From Symbiodinium natans (Eukaryota > Sar > Dinophyceae > Suessiales > Symbiodiniaceae), in NCBI GenBank assembly GCA_905221605.1, contig CAJNDS010002315.1, forward strand, positions 270,817 to 334,816: a stretch of 64,000 bases of DNA, in the 5' to 3' direction. A program made the translations under genes and the position numbers. Within the stretch, counting starts at the first letter, position 1; each line of letters starts with the position of its first letter. The notes under the pieces were generated by a model. It worked only from the letters and a program-made list of their open reading frames with translations, did no database searches and was not told where the DNA came from. Of this stretch, positions 61,501 to 64,000 are shown piece after piece.

Positions 61501-63204
61501 TTCTTGTGCCAACAAACCTGCAAAGGCCGGCAGGGTCTTGCGGCCCATTTAGCCCTTTCGCACCACATTCAGGCCAGGGCAGGCTGGTACGCTGTGGGCT
61601 CGTCTTGTCAAGCATGTGGCCTCAATTTCCGCACTCGCACTAGGCTTTTGAGGCATTGGCGCAAAGGCAAGCCAGCTTGCATGAAGTGGGTCTCGCAACA
61701 CTGCGAAGCCGTTAGCGACACGGCCCGAGCGGAGCTCGACCGTGCGGAGAGCTTGCGTCTGCGACGCACAAAGGGGAGAGGCCCGGAGGACTCTCTCCCA
61801 ATTTTTGCTGAGGTGGGTCCCCCACCGATCGTTCTGGGGGCGCGAGAGACTCCGCGTGTCTTCCTAGACGATGTCATGTGACTTCTTAATTAATTTCATT
61901 CAGGACCGGCAGCGCCTTGGACGCTTCTAGTTCGGCGAGAGAGAAAACCCTAAACCCTAAACCCTAAACCCTAAACCCTAAACCCTAAGTCAGGTGAATG
62001 TCTGCCTCTCGAAGGGCCTTGGCGCCCCGGTCGGCTCTGTCCTTGCGGGGCCTGCCGAGCCGCCCGGGCTGCGCTCAGTGTAAGGCCCCTTTTTAATTCA
62101 GGGTTTAGGGTTTAGGGTTTAGGGTTTAGGGTTTAGGGTTTAGGGTTTAGGGTTTAGGGTTTAGGGTTTAGGGTTTAGGGTTTAGGGTTTAGGGATACTT
62201 GGAGGTTCATGGGTCATAAGCAGAGTTGTATATCAGCTTATTTCGGGCACTTATGAAACCCTACCTAGAACTACAATTAAACCCTCGAGTAAGGCCCCTA
62301 CGAAGTCGGGAAAACAGGGTTTAGGGCTTACGGTTCAGGGTTTAGGGTTCTGTGTTTCCAAAGGTTTCGGCCAAGCTGCGGCAGCTGTGTACTAATAAGG
62401 CTTCTGCCCCTACCCGTTTTCTTCGGACACTTTCTCCTTTTCTCTTTGGGCTCAGATTCTCTCAAACATGGGTGGTACCCTTTTCATGCCTAATTAGGTG
62501 CCTCCGGCACCTGGCATACGGAAGTTACTTCAGGGATGCTAGCCTGGATGGGTCCCTGAATCCTATTAATATTCTCTAAGCCCTGTCGACACCTCATATA
62601 GTCCCTACTTGGAGGATCAGGGGACGAAGTACGTACACGATTCTAAGCGCCCTTGAAAAAGAAAAACCTACTTAAGCAGCCCCTGCCTACCCCGGGCGCC
62701 CGGGCGCGCTTCCCTCAGCCCCCTCAATGATGACGGAAGGTGCGTTCCTTGGCCAAACCTGACTCCTCAACTGAACCCTAAACCCTAAACCCTAAACCCT
62801 AAACCCTAAAGTTAAAAGCCCTGAAGCTTCAAGCAATAAACCCTACAGCTGGTGCCCTCAAGCCCTCCAGCTTATAAACCCTAAACCTTATCTAAACCCT
62901 AAACTCCCTAAACTCCCTAAACCCCAAATCCCTAAACCCTAAACCCTAAGCCCCAATTTTCCCCAGGTTCATCCAGAAGGCGCGGAGACTGCGGAAGGCC
63001 GTCGGCGGCGGTCTGCGCCAGGCGCGGGGAGAGCGCGTGGTTGAGGGCTTGGGGTTGAGGGGTTGGGGGTTTAGGGTTTAGGGTTTATCGGGTCCCTATG
63101 CCCGACCGCAAAACCATGTCAAACCCAAACCCTGACCTGAGTAGGTCGGTATCCTGGCAGCTGCGGGCCTTTATGCTCTGGACCACCATCTGGCACGACT
63201 CAAG
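37475..63204 (+). CDS. GLY1: L-threonine aldolase, at least 16 exons, 3' end outside window
   Basis: PLP-dependent, fold type I aldolase that splits L-threonine to glycine and acetaldehyde. Signature pieces in order: [18 protein letters not shown] (exons 1-2), [16 protein letters not shown] (3), [12 protein letters not shown] (4), [13 protein letters not shown] (6), ALENTQS (9), [18 protein letters not shown] (12, with the PLP-ring-binding Asp) and [12 protein letters not shown] (14, Schiff-base Lys codon 62012-62014), then [18 protein letters not shown] (15) and [10 protein letters not shown] (16). 306 codons are in frame here; E. coli LtaE has about 333 residues, so roughly one more exon or two lie at 63.4 kb and beyond. 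Donors are 10 GC, 4 GA and 2 GT, and all acceptors are AG-G. Two introns hold LINEs. Start ATG 37475 is chosen because TAG lies in frame just upstream and the context is gccATGG. Confidence 0.93.
37895..38180. repeat. CCCTAAA run and TTTAGGG run
   Basis: C-rich 37895-37968, G-rich 38094-38180, in opposite orientation in threonine aldolase intron 1. Confidence 0.94.
38506..38559 (+). CDS. GLY1: threonine aldolase exon 2
   Basis: Reads [18 protein letters not shown]. Acceptor ccaag-G, donor gcaacg (GC). Confidence 0.94.
38870..38971 (+). repeat. TTTAGGG array
   Basis: Fourteen perfect units in threonine aldolase intron 2. Confidence 0.96.
39064..39141 (+). CDS. GLY1: threonine aldolase exon 3
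   Basis: Reads [20 protein letters not shown] then ELLGIR; the VGDDVYG-x-DPTV signature. Acceptor agcag-G, donor gccgcc (GC). Confidence 0.95.
39916..39963 (+). CDS. GLY1: threonine aldolase exon 4
   Basis: Reads [16 protein letters not shown], the PLP-phosphate-binding SGT-x-GN segment. Acceptor gtaag-G, donor gcccct (GC). Confidence 0.94.
40570..40617 (+). CDS. GLY1: threonine aldolase exon 5
   Basis: Reads [16 protein letters not shown], equivalent to the family HC-x-RG-x-E-x-I-x-G-x. Acceptor aacag-G, donor gactgc (GA). Confidence 0.88.
41013..41052 (+). CDS. GLY1: threonine aldolase exon 6
   Basis: Reads [13 protein letters not shown], the family H-I-x-x-YE-x-GGA segment. Acceptor acaag-G, donor gtggcc (GT). 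Confidence 0.94.
41942..42006 (+). CDS. GLY1: threonine aldolase exon 7
   Basis: Reads [20 protein letters not shown] then D. Acceptor caaag-G, donor gctcaa (GC); a GA donor one codon earlier is also possible. Confidence 0.87.
42364..42408 (+). CDS. GLY1: threonine aldolase exon 8
   Basis: Reads [15 protein letters not shown], equivalent to KI-x-P-D-x-x-HF. Acceptor aaaag-G, donor gaatct (GA); joined length matches LtaE exactly. Confidence 0.8.
42409..43699. other. threonine aldolase intron 8
   Basis: Degenerate TTTTAGGGG array at 42455-42690, a unique stretch 42720-43020 with no recognised gene, and scattered CCCTAAA. Confidence 0.6.
43700..43739 (+). CDS. GLY1: threonine aldolase exon 9
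   Basis: Reads [13 protein letters not shown], the LENT(H) segment (Gln replaces the usual His). Acceptor ccgag-G. Reading past the GA donor (gagggc) meets TGA. Confidence 0.87.
44095..44105 (+). CDS. GLY1: threonine aldolase exon 10, proposed 11-nt microexon
   Basis: GT-GCC-TCG-CAG joins the single T left by exon 9 to the phase-0 start of exon 11 and restores near-normal spacing between ENT and EYM. Acceptor cccag-G, donor gctcgt (GC). Support is only frame, spacing and sites. Confidence 0.5.
44840..44898 (+). repeat. CCCTAAA/CCCTAAG repeats beside LINE-A 3' end
   Basis: Short C-rich telomere-like run that passes straight into the CT tract of the element end. Confidence 0.85.
44969..50071 (-). 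CDS. LINE-A ORF2, endonuclease / RNase H / reverse transcriptase
   Basis: 1700 codons from ATG. Residues about 58-115 are ten-residue tandem repeats (x-PFGG-x-I-A). The endonuclease/exonuclease/phosphatase domain is at about 464-705: [24 protein letters not shown] and CIDHIL. RNase H is at about 785-925: [25 protein letters not shown] and [10 protein letters not shown], with all four acidic residues. The reverse transcriptase is at about 1130-1400: [48 protein letters not shown] and EYADDTVLL. RNase H between endonuclease and RT is unusual; in the I, R1-derived and other RNase H-bearing clades it follows the RT. No frameshift is seen. Confidence 0.95.
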   Translation of the reverse strand: MTLIPQPCLKLMVQRSSDSFSEGHLIFTSLFRVKWFHYERVFSRLLSLVCLPSLGASLIDSIPCGGRIDTIPTGNKIATTPFGGLIASTPFGGMIANIPFGGRIAIIPFGGQIAFNRTISPHIAKIALELNNAPNPLTFCPCPSFGFARFFVLRASFWFPPFVLHGQPGKVCRAGQQCLRLFPRALSKAGCDTLLVCRNTQNHFPEGLALYTSKAGHAFALSRKQRNRLQHAVNGNTWCGICNCSLIDRSFEYMPSYFHSWPITLKNGMMIHKFVYCQAHLSLWFCRRGRRQYQVLYGTKARNLYTHLCAARAASGTPGGHGQPKNCLRNLFALHGAYNRQQITQASGHESRCASGGRTHQQLRSTNAMLRRQSQYQLNRAQSRRDYRKWIQDVLGDGKFTLVHPRLPLKRVTNSPLQIQRAFPRNSLSPTSGSRADLFKRYVQRSCLDLPQRTLPLRPEKNQLHVITFNIETLIGHAKHESLAMFARHHSVDIIALQETKSQSSDELRPKGGRLLLSGTPQEHMAGVGFYVAPTSVPLISDFLPYSGRLAVLTLRTQPLQTHLVSVYAPSQLSDVAQDAARKEAFWSSLQDLHDLLPKPALIIYLGDFNARVHECDLLDPQDFIGPVTFPSPGSPDSTFQSNFEMLTEFLANNEFLLASSFHTRPASKRITYREIASEPSADPLTPTPLNFSCIDHILTHRHHLHNLPAISSQVKWNLPWFHRHYPLYVKITFDAFAKPADPPAPKIQPPATTEDKREFRASFLRALAPILGTQSMLQHDQIPGATDVYTDGSCPDQYHVAVGNPAGWAFTFQDARAHLDSYGPVGLNLPQAPVGSNNSGELQAILEALDYVLRHRTSHSISSLNIFTDSQFALDLIHGLSTTTEHTYLLSLIHKTLDLLLPHMPISILKIKGHSGQQGNDRADSLAKRGVSTDAQRGRHAPPVRPLVVENATAPAPAAFLDLTLAEQAGALQRAAIAAAPPPTLPTQYKRSYLSNKTKRLIDIVHSTPPSEHETLKRLRKIIKRRARKEKRQHTCDNLLQDSTGPPSKQWSTLRFLRKSYNPKTKGVRKPNGRMSTSTEKPQVFANHLSTNVWNHIPTPPLPSTLLFPPALLDLSPFDDQDLQRALSRLKHRKAAGPDGVPAELWKFAPRSVHIALLAHFNKAFKEAASPDSWKIADVIMIFKGKKKDPTLPESYRPISLINTVYKIYASMIHYRLKAAIDDRISTVQFGFRSGRSTSTPLFIIRRLIELHERHQETFYALFLDWAQAFDSVTHVAIENALLRIGVHPAFTAAILSIYQGCQFAVKDSNARSSRKQFSRGIRQGCPLSPYLFIITLSVLFQDTYDTYKSAFGPLPTVLQSDSPLCDIEYADDTVLLSRTQQALHRLLHTLQSLAFRRGMSLNIEKCHLLTINTTLPIYLIKHYQLPCTCDFCVEARYPKPDPSLKIEPTDHADYLGAVLTTNASATKDTNKRYAQASQAAKSLKDFFRHPSISVNRKLLVHNQLVLAILLYGSESQMYSQANLTKLNKLHYQVLRQIFNLKSSYYHKILSPSDQQCSNEYIAGLLYEHAPAILSPSQRIISARISYLGHILRHADTIEHQTVFQSAHAYRRLHRRRVGHPRLHWPEITMTQAYQRYQARQSPNPVPKPYHINDPLYQHLTASDIAQAHSPLFGNTDLWRNLHPIAQSRREWRHIEVLR
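49727..49902 (-). repeat. 30-bp tandem repeat in LINE-A ORF2 N-terminus
   Basis: About six copies of a 30-bp unit whose + strand reads ggcaatc-n-ggcccccgaagggg. Each unit encodes ten residues on the minus strand and holds a short C-run/G-run palindrome. Confidence 0.9.
50096..53170 (-). CDS. LINE-A ORF1, large nucleic-acid-binding-like protein
   Basis: 1024 codons from ATG (codon at 53168-53170). The N-terminal half is charged and helical with Gln/Ala-rich stretches. A basic Gly/Ser/Lys/Tyr-rich linker (about 470-590) follows, then a Cys-rich zinc-ribbon-like block at about residues 597-690 ([25 protein letters not shown]). The C-terminal third is a globular-looking region ending VAQVAVC. 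The role is inferred by position: ORF1 of LINEs coats element RNA. At about 1000 residues it is much longer than common LINE ORF1 proteins. I cannot assign a fold to the C-terminal part. Confidence 0.85.
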   Translation of the reverse strand: MDTAAKSEPDALNDTEPTPTPSLPALSSEDLEQFRQWQAQQSAAKKAPELSPQKKARLQEDEEIRTFIDKLTDLDINFADLDPTLQDKLKSSATARTDFLAIHNATEKYDPTTGDFKQAATKKRIFSPGNEQDVPLPEVTDNTSLQQAMMKYHKQSMLPNMDKLYQCCDLFYNQVQAEFSMQQITTERHSAQLQVLERARANKTVLLLDLPALFNKKTLDSNLYHYVNGAGLQWTDIAALHNHMVTSHSSVARVEFVTEMQAQQFRDYMRQTRRYWKSPDIPDCKIRIEQDLPTDDRLAMQPFYALIDLLAECTDTPDLQTWRQTLQIWTPRDEEPKQLLAQVAYVLDPRYPRRYTCLLLVHEKYYDEFLVKWHSKFTKRLHDTVQLIQALRRATIDRTTTQRASFDKAFDLTTLASLQAFTYPVMPVRISSELASLLESHPMLPFQGAGGLTALTAQAFQDHGVAEDFTKGSPKSRPSGKGKQTQTAWGRFTQNYSTSYSYSSYPAKGSKKGHGKSQAKGDWKERDHDHRTNWKDPNNDTDNNGDRWGSGPYNRFAPQSQPLYGDARSTANKGAKQQTKNSYQEGKKGYSQLQQVVICSTCSCALGFNIDCQECGRHPVPPGFQWKDTAPLRTLICPCLNEAGVICAQPLGHSPACEFCREHRKYWSSQQVRDNWSSDPTPRKAELLMMDRLLYELDTIQEATPETTQLLQAMKSKIEGVWREQFSPSQYAAHWVVVMYEGDLGHLIPLPRPTKPAWVNPTWDMEDRIYNMYGPLADDILLATFHLASWFNQYFKHVWKSHGPRLTKKYRLPSWALDFDVAHCQLIPWDRLLASSFHLAYDQACNEQPNPPPLQWSRDLLVWFLDSAWARTTTDLFQTLAEEFVWFLDYDQTLKACVLGQPPFNNAGVATSAGFGSLFFDGVFWQVAAIYGVLKDSTKSQLQAPNDQLVLLLEYILPLLQLSQNDIQYVKSRAHTNKGNIMETLMLALAEGGAHWLAWKTAWTVFQHQHRNSKYDWVAQVAVC
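53462..53614 (+). repeat. CCCTAAA array beside LINE-A 5' end
   Basis: Fourteen or more perfect CCCTAAA units after four CCCTAAC-like units. Lies between LINE-A and exon 11. Confidence 0.95.
53621..53651 (+). CDS. GLY1: threonine aldolase exon 11
   Basis: Reads [10 protein letters not shown] then a split Cys codon. Acceptor cccag-G, donor gcacct (GC). Follows the 9.5-kb intron that holds LINE-A. Confidence 0.9.
53812..53949 (+). CDS. GLY1: threonine aldolase exon 12
   Basis: Reads [20 protein letters not shown] and continues to GPKALN; HVDGAR carries the cofactor-binding Asp. Longest exon (138 bp), with a consensus GT donor gtaagt. Confidence 0.97.
54068..54135 (+). CDS. GLY1: threonine aldolase exon 13
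   Basis: Reads [20 protein letters not shown] then DT, leading into [10 protein letters not shown]. The [17 protein letters not shown] stretch across exons 12-13 is longer than in bacterial enzymes. Donor gctgct (GC). Confidence 0.87.
54184..54262. repeat. palindromic element family P2, short copy
   Basis: Left arm cctacttgaaggtttcat; right arm ttatgaaccttgaagtagg. In threonine aldolase intron 13, upstream of LINE-B. Confidence 0.75.
54655..54779 (+). repeat. CCCTAAA array beside LINE-B 5' end
   Basis: About sixteen units with a few CCCCAAA variants; ends at aaacca next to LINE-B. Confidence 0.95.
55329..56372 (+). CDS. LINE-B ORF1, zinc ribbon plus coiled coil
   Basis: 347 codons from ATG 55329; the frame is open about 110 bases upstream but without ATG. 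A zinc ribbon near the start (CPVC, then CPQC ten residues on) is followed by an RR-K-SPRQK basic stretch, a Pro/Gln/Lys-rich linker, and a long Gln/Glu/Ala helix (about residues 140-300) likely to form a coiled coil. It ends with an [16 protein letters not shown] basic tail. This matches the general plan of LINE ORF1 RNA-binding chaperones. The stop TGA at 56370-56372 overlaps the open ORF2 frame (offset -1). Confidence 0.82.
   Translation: MMQQSQKVNKAPAWRCPVCNMHVKGSAAFCPQCGQHWRDLGATYLAAQPAATEAWGGWQWSTREAASPRRRRPKSPRQKQPKEHPRGGEGTQLPVPPPVPASFPSHKGQGKGQGKSKPPQPPVPAAPKLPADDSMADMMALLVARKEELPSDIQALLQQSASANAKDLHRCISAQSNAAKALSQVQEDRETYLLGWQKYIHGLASTVEAQLTEKEQVMLNYQAAEESLQETIEQAREDMLRLAGGEGSKSSEATLMETDGLPGPALEDQAAIKAAELRQKEQALLQSLKVVKDDADQAATRKRKELSRTPRRSKQRDGISVSSGEEEAKEAGSLLSQPARPFPQAQS
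56373..58275 (+). CDS. LINE-B ORF2, first part: unknown N-terminus, RNase H, start of endonuclease
   Basis: The frame is open from before 55100, but only the part after ORF1 looks like protein; the first ATG there is 56486, so translation may start there or by -1 frameshift from ORF1. The first 390 or so residues are unassigned. RNase H is clear at 57560-58010: [31 protein letters not shown] and [17 protein letters not shown], with all acidic positions kept. At 58215-58250 [12 protein letters not shown] begins the endonuclease domain. The rest of that domain is read in the next frame from 58285. RNase H upstream of the endonuclease is an order I do not know from described LINE clades. Confidence 0.8.
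58285..61881 (+). CDS. LINE-B ORF2, second part: endonuclease, reverse transcriptase, zinc fingers
   Basis: 1198 codons from ATG 58285, but the true reading probably enters from the preceding frame. Endonuclease: [27 protein letters not shown] and NQDDHRAVS. Reverse transcriptase at about 59700-60720: [52 protein letters not shown], and motif C as WHDDLAVPF (His-Asp-Asp instead of Tyr-Ala-Asp-Asp). Near 61495-61690 lie two C2H2/C2HC-like fingers ([14 protein letters not shown] then H-x4-H, and [14 protein letters not shown] then H). Ends with TGA at 61879-61881. Confidence 0.9.
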   Translation: MYIPALQELLAKQLLHDDFGLVALQETRLPSSSSYTSGAFYVVNSACDEQGQGGCALWFRVDEPLLGSGKPVTPSQVTLLFSSPRLLVCRLTMQGATFLCVCAHAPHSKRPEKERLDWWDLFVKVLGKVCKSGDILLIAADANARLGASHTGVSGSFGAEPLNANGEAWLELLEQFGMCLPATFSHTGPSATWRSPQGFEARLDYIAIPQALSASVEESATLLQYDALTNQDDHRAVSCRLRLQLPGKATHRPKSVRWQLPEEWAEPWSASVACMTRPRWDLSTDQHASALRQGLQDRMAHFHYQAPPTPRRPYVTPEILDLLKERNALRKRLRELRSGGDNVEQSPLLAQFRTLARALRRKLKAAKVSYLTSLAVEFEHKASFRDSKALYRALQPLRAGPGAPSRVRPATQVLTKDGLPCADAGEIADLWSFHFARSEGGKVCTAAELVSDHVSSLQPLAQSAALDFLPTLTEWEGLLRALPRGKAPGPDGLSSSHVRAATAAMARLTYGLTLKVACGAPEPLAWRGGKALPLFKGKGQGTKPGEYRSILVSEVLGKRWHAWLRSSLLATFRERAAPLQCGVTGGHSTGLLSLFLRSFQAQAQSRGFSWGILFVDLRSAFYSVLRQFVTGADCSLDSFQALCGRLGIGVEQFEAIVAALGAVDAKVLDSLQPVLGARVKDVLQSTWFQVQGSEKVVATQAGSRPGDPLADILFGLSVAGAVKQLNETMRDAGLLPSFNTAGVLPGVEPGTSWLEASCMWHDDLAVPFVVDTPAALQGAIAFVARLAHDTFASRGLSVNYDNGKTECVCRAVGKGSRVVTFALKDKPNPTVSFLPDIGTMQQVKIVPEYCHLGSLVAEDCSLLPDIRRRLLLAAASAKPLAKSVFSNPNVPLAVRRVLFRGLVLGRALHGVGAWAGLQVQEMRAWHAGIMRLYRLLLPVKNTASDPWLSDVEVCKQCGLPPPCRLLSLERLRLFGQLHRTTSGPIAAAIEAVAGEPRCWLSDVLDDYSWLCSLRLAPTSVLPKPLPQEVCAFVNQNATVLNRCLSKAGSRAAEAPQPSDLPPARQESQSITCFLCQQTCKGRQGLAAHLALSHHIQARAGWYAVGSSCQACGLNFRTRTRLLRHWRKGKPACMKWVSQHCEAVSDTARAELDRAESLRLRRTKGRGPEDSLPIFAEVGPPPIVLGARETPRVFLDDVM
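61945..61988 (+). repeat. CCCTAAA array beside LINE-B 3' end
   Basis: Six units between the gagagagaaaa end of LINE-B and exon 14. Confidence 0.93.
61994..62058 (+). CDS. GLY1: threonine aldolase exon 14, active-site lysine
   Basis: Reads [20 protein letters not shown]. The Lys codon 62012-62014 forms the PLP Schiff base. Acceptor gtcag-G, donor gccgcc (GC). Follows the intron that holds LINE-B. Confidence 0.97.
62100..62192 (+). repeat. TTTAGGG array
   Basis: About thirteen perfect units in the exon 14-15 intron, opposite in strand to the array at 61945. Confidence 0.95.
62967..63021 (+). CDS. GLY1: threonine aldolase exon 15
   Basis: Reads [18 protein letters not shown], the conserved R-x-RK-x-x-GGG-x-RQ block. 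Acceptor cccag-G, donor gcgcgg (GC). Confidence 0.96.
63145..63204 (+). CDS. GLY1: threonine aldolase exon 16
   Basis: Reads [20 protein letters not shown], the family G-x-LAAAG-x-YAL segment. Acceptor gtag-G; GC donor gccacg at 63205. Confidence 0.94.
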
Positions 63205-63434
63205 GCCACGAAGCCTTGTTTCTAAACGAGTGGTTAGGGTTTACGTCTTGGGGCTTAGGGTTCAGGTTTGTTTCTGGTGTGGAGTGGGGAGCTTATCCCA
63301 TCACATATGCCTTACATAGGCCTCCTCTGATCTCTGAACCCAAAACCCGAACCCTCAACCCTTATGTGGGAAATATCTTTTTGGGGGCCTTAGCAGGGTC
63401 CAGGACTGCTGTCCTCAAGCGTGTTTCGGTCTAG

Positions 63435-63461
63435 GATGTAGGGCGTGCTCGGCAGGTGGTG
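63435..63461 (+). CDS. GLY1: possible threonine aldolase exon 17, tentative
   Basis: After tctag, in phase 0, the sequence reads DVGRARQVV, comparable to the family (E)DH-x-x-AR-x-L. The end is not clear and the match is short. Confidence 0.35.
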
Positions 63462-63559
63462 GGCCGGCAATGTGCACCGCAGCACGAAGACATGCCACCC
63501 CAAGACCACCCGAATACTACTCGCCACTCAAAATGCAGCTTCGTACATCGAATATATGT

Positions 63560-63820
63560 TCACGGCACACTTGGGCCATTTGGGGCGCGTGGGACACTTG
63601 GGACATTTGGCTTGGAACGCGTGGCATGCATGGGACATTTGGGTCATGTGTCATTTGGTATGCTTGGGACCTCTCTTGGGCATCTTGGGACACTTGGCCA
63701 CTTGGGGCGCTCGAGACCTTTTGGGTCGCTTGGGACTGGGTCACTTGAAACACTTGGACGCTTGGGGGACGGTTGGGTGACTTGTTGGGCGACTTGGAAC
63801 ACTGGATCCCTTCGCTGGAG
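63560..63820 (+). repeat. diverged TTGGGACAC-type tandem repeat
   Basis: About 25 diverged 9-11-base units around cttgggaca. The same units resume at 63931-64000 after the palindromic element. Confidence 0.75.
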
Positions 63821-63821
63821 A

Positions 63822-63930
63822 CATGTGGGTGGTTGTCAAAATTCTGGTCCCTTTATGGATCCCTAGTATAATGCGGCACAATATTTAAGGTACCCCAAAA
63901 GGGATCATCTTTTTGACAGCCACCCATGTG
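63822..63930. repeat. MITE-like element P4 with 20-bp terminal inverted repeats
   Basis: Left catgtgggtggttgtcaaaa, right tttttgacagccacccatgt. It splits the TTGGGACAC repeat, which shows it inserted there. Confidence 0.82.
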
Positions 63931-64000
63931 GACCACTTCGGACACTTGCGTCTCTTGGGAAACCTGCGACACTTGAAACACTTGCGGCACTTGGAACACT

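Larger units (their letters stand above)
54780..61945 (+). mobile_element. LINE-B, non-LTR retrotransposon, sense in threonine aldolase intron 13
   Basis: A 7.2-kb element on the + strand, bounded on the left by a CCCTAAA array (54655-54779) and on the right by another (61945-61988). It ends in cggcgagagagaaaa. It has a separate ORF1 with a zinc ribbon and coiled coil, then a long ORF2 region with RNase H, endonuclease, reverse transcriptase and two C-terminal zinc fingers. One frame change lies inside the endonuclease near 58270. The about 550-base leader (54780-55328) has no convincing frame. Confidence 0.92.

Noticed and set aside
63435-64000. Remaining threonine aldolase exons
   Set aside because: Apart from one short tentative match, nothing in the last 560 bases matches the expected C-terminal sequence; the end is probably outside the window.

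Overview
The window looks like nuclear DNA of a dinoflagellate. Two unidirectional (+ strand) protein genes are cut into very short exons (11 to 138 bp). Their intron donors are mostly GC or GA rather than GT, and almost every acceptor is AG followed by G. The introns are packed with TTTAGGG-type (plant-type telomere-like) arrays in both orientations, small palindromic elements and retroelements. The first exons visible are internal and the last gene runs off the right edge. All exon calls come from reading the sequence against remembered family motifs; no alignment was run.

Layout. (1) 68-36117: an AFG2/SPATA5-type double AAA+ ATPase, from just before the first Walker A motif to a TAA stop, in 30 proposed exons. 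About 1.5 kb of coding sequence is spread over 36 kb. Walker A of the second domain is GPPGCSKT, the form typical of AFG2. (2) 11947-20785, inside one AFG2 intron: an LTR element with two 291-bp LTRs differing at one base that I could find, a primer site matching the anticodon arm of initiator tRNA-Met (copia-style half-tRNA priming), and a purine tract. Its internal region encodes WW, S1/OB-like and six CCCH zinc-finger segments but no recognisable protease, integrase or reverse transcriptase. (3) 23598-24476, inside another AFG2 intron: an intronless type II membrane protein with a sulfotransferase-like IPKTGS motif, probably a retrogene. (4) 36118-37474: the intergenic space, with a 100-base N gap and TG repeats. 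(5) 37475-63204 and beyond: a PLP-dependent L-threonine aldolase in at least 16 exons, including the active-site lysine exon at 61994-62058. (6) 44899-53461, antisense in a threonine-aldolase intron: LINE-A, with a 1024-aa ORF1 and a 1700-aa ORF2 whose domain order is endonuclease, RNase H, reverse transcriptase. (7) 54780-61945, sense in another intron: LINE-B, with domain order RNase H, endonuclease, reverse transcriptase, zinc fingers, and one frame break inside the endonuclease.

The two host genes are housekeeping genes: AFG2 for pre-60S maturation and threonine aldolase for glycine/threonine metabolism. They are unrelated in function. The striking biology is architectural. Each host gene is about 96-98 percent intron, all three large retroelements sit inside telomere-like arrays, and the RNase H domain occupies unusual positions in both LINEs. 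The best candidate for something undescribed is the pol-less LTR element with large RNA-binding-type proteins.
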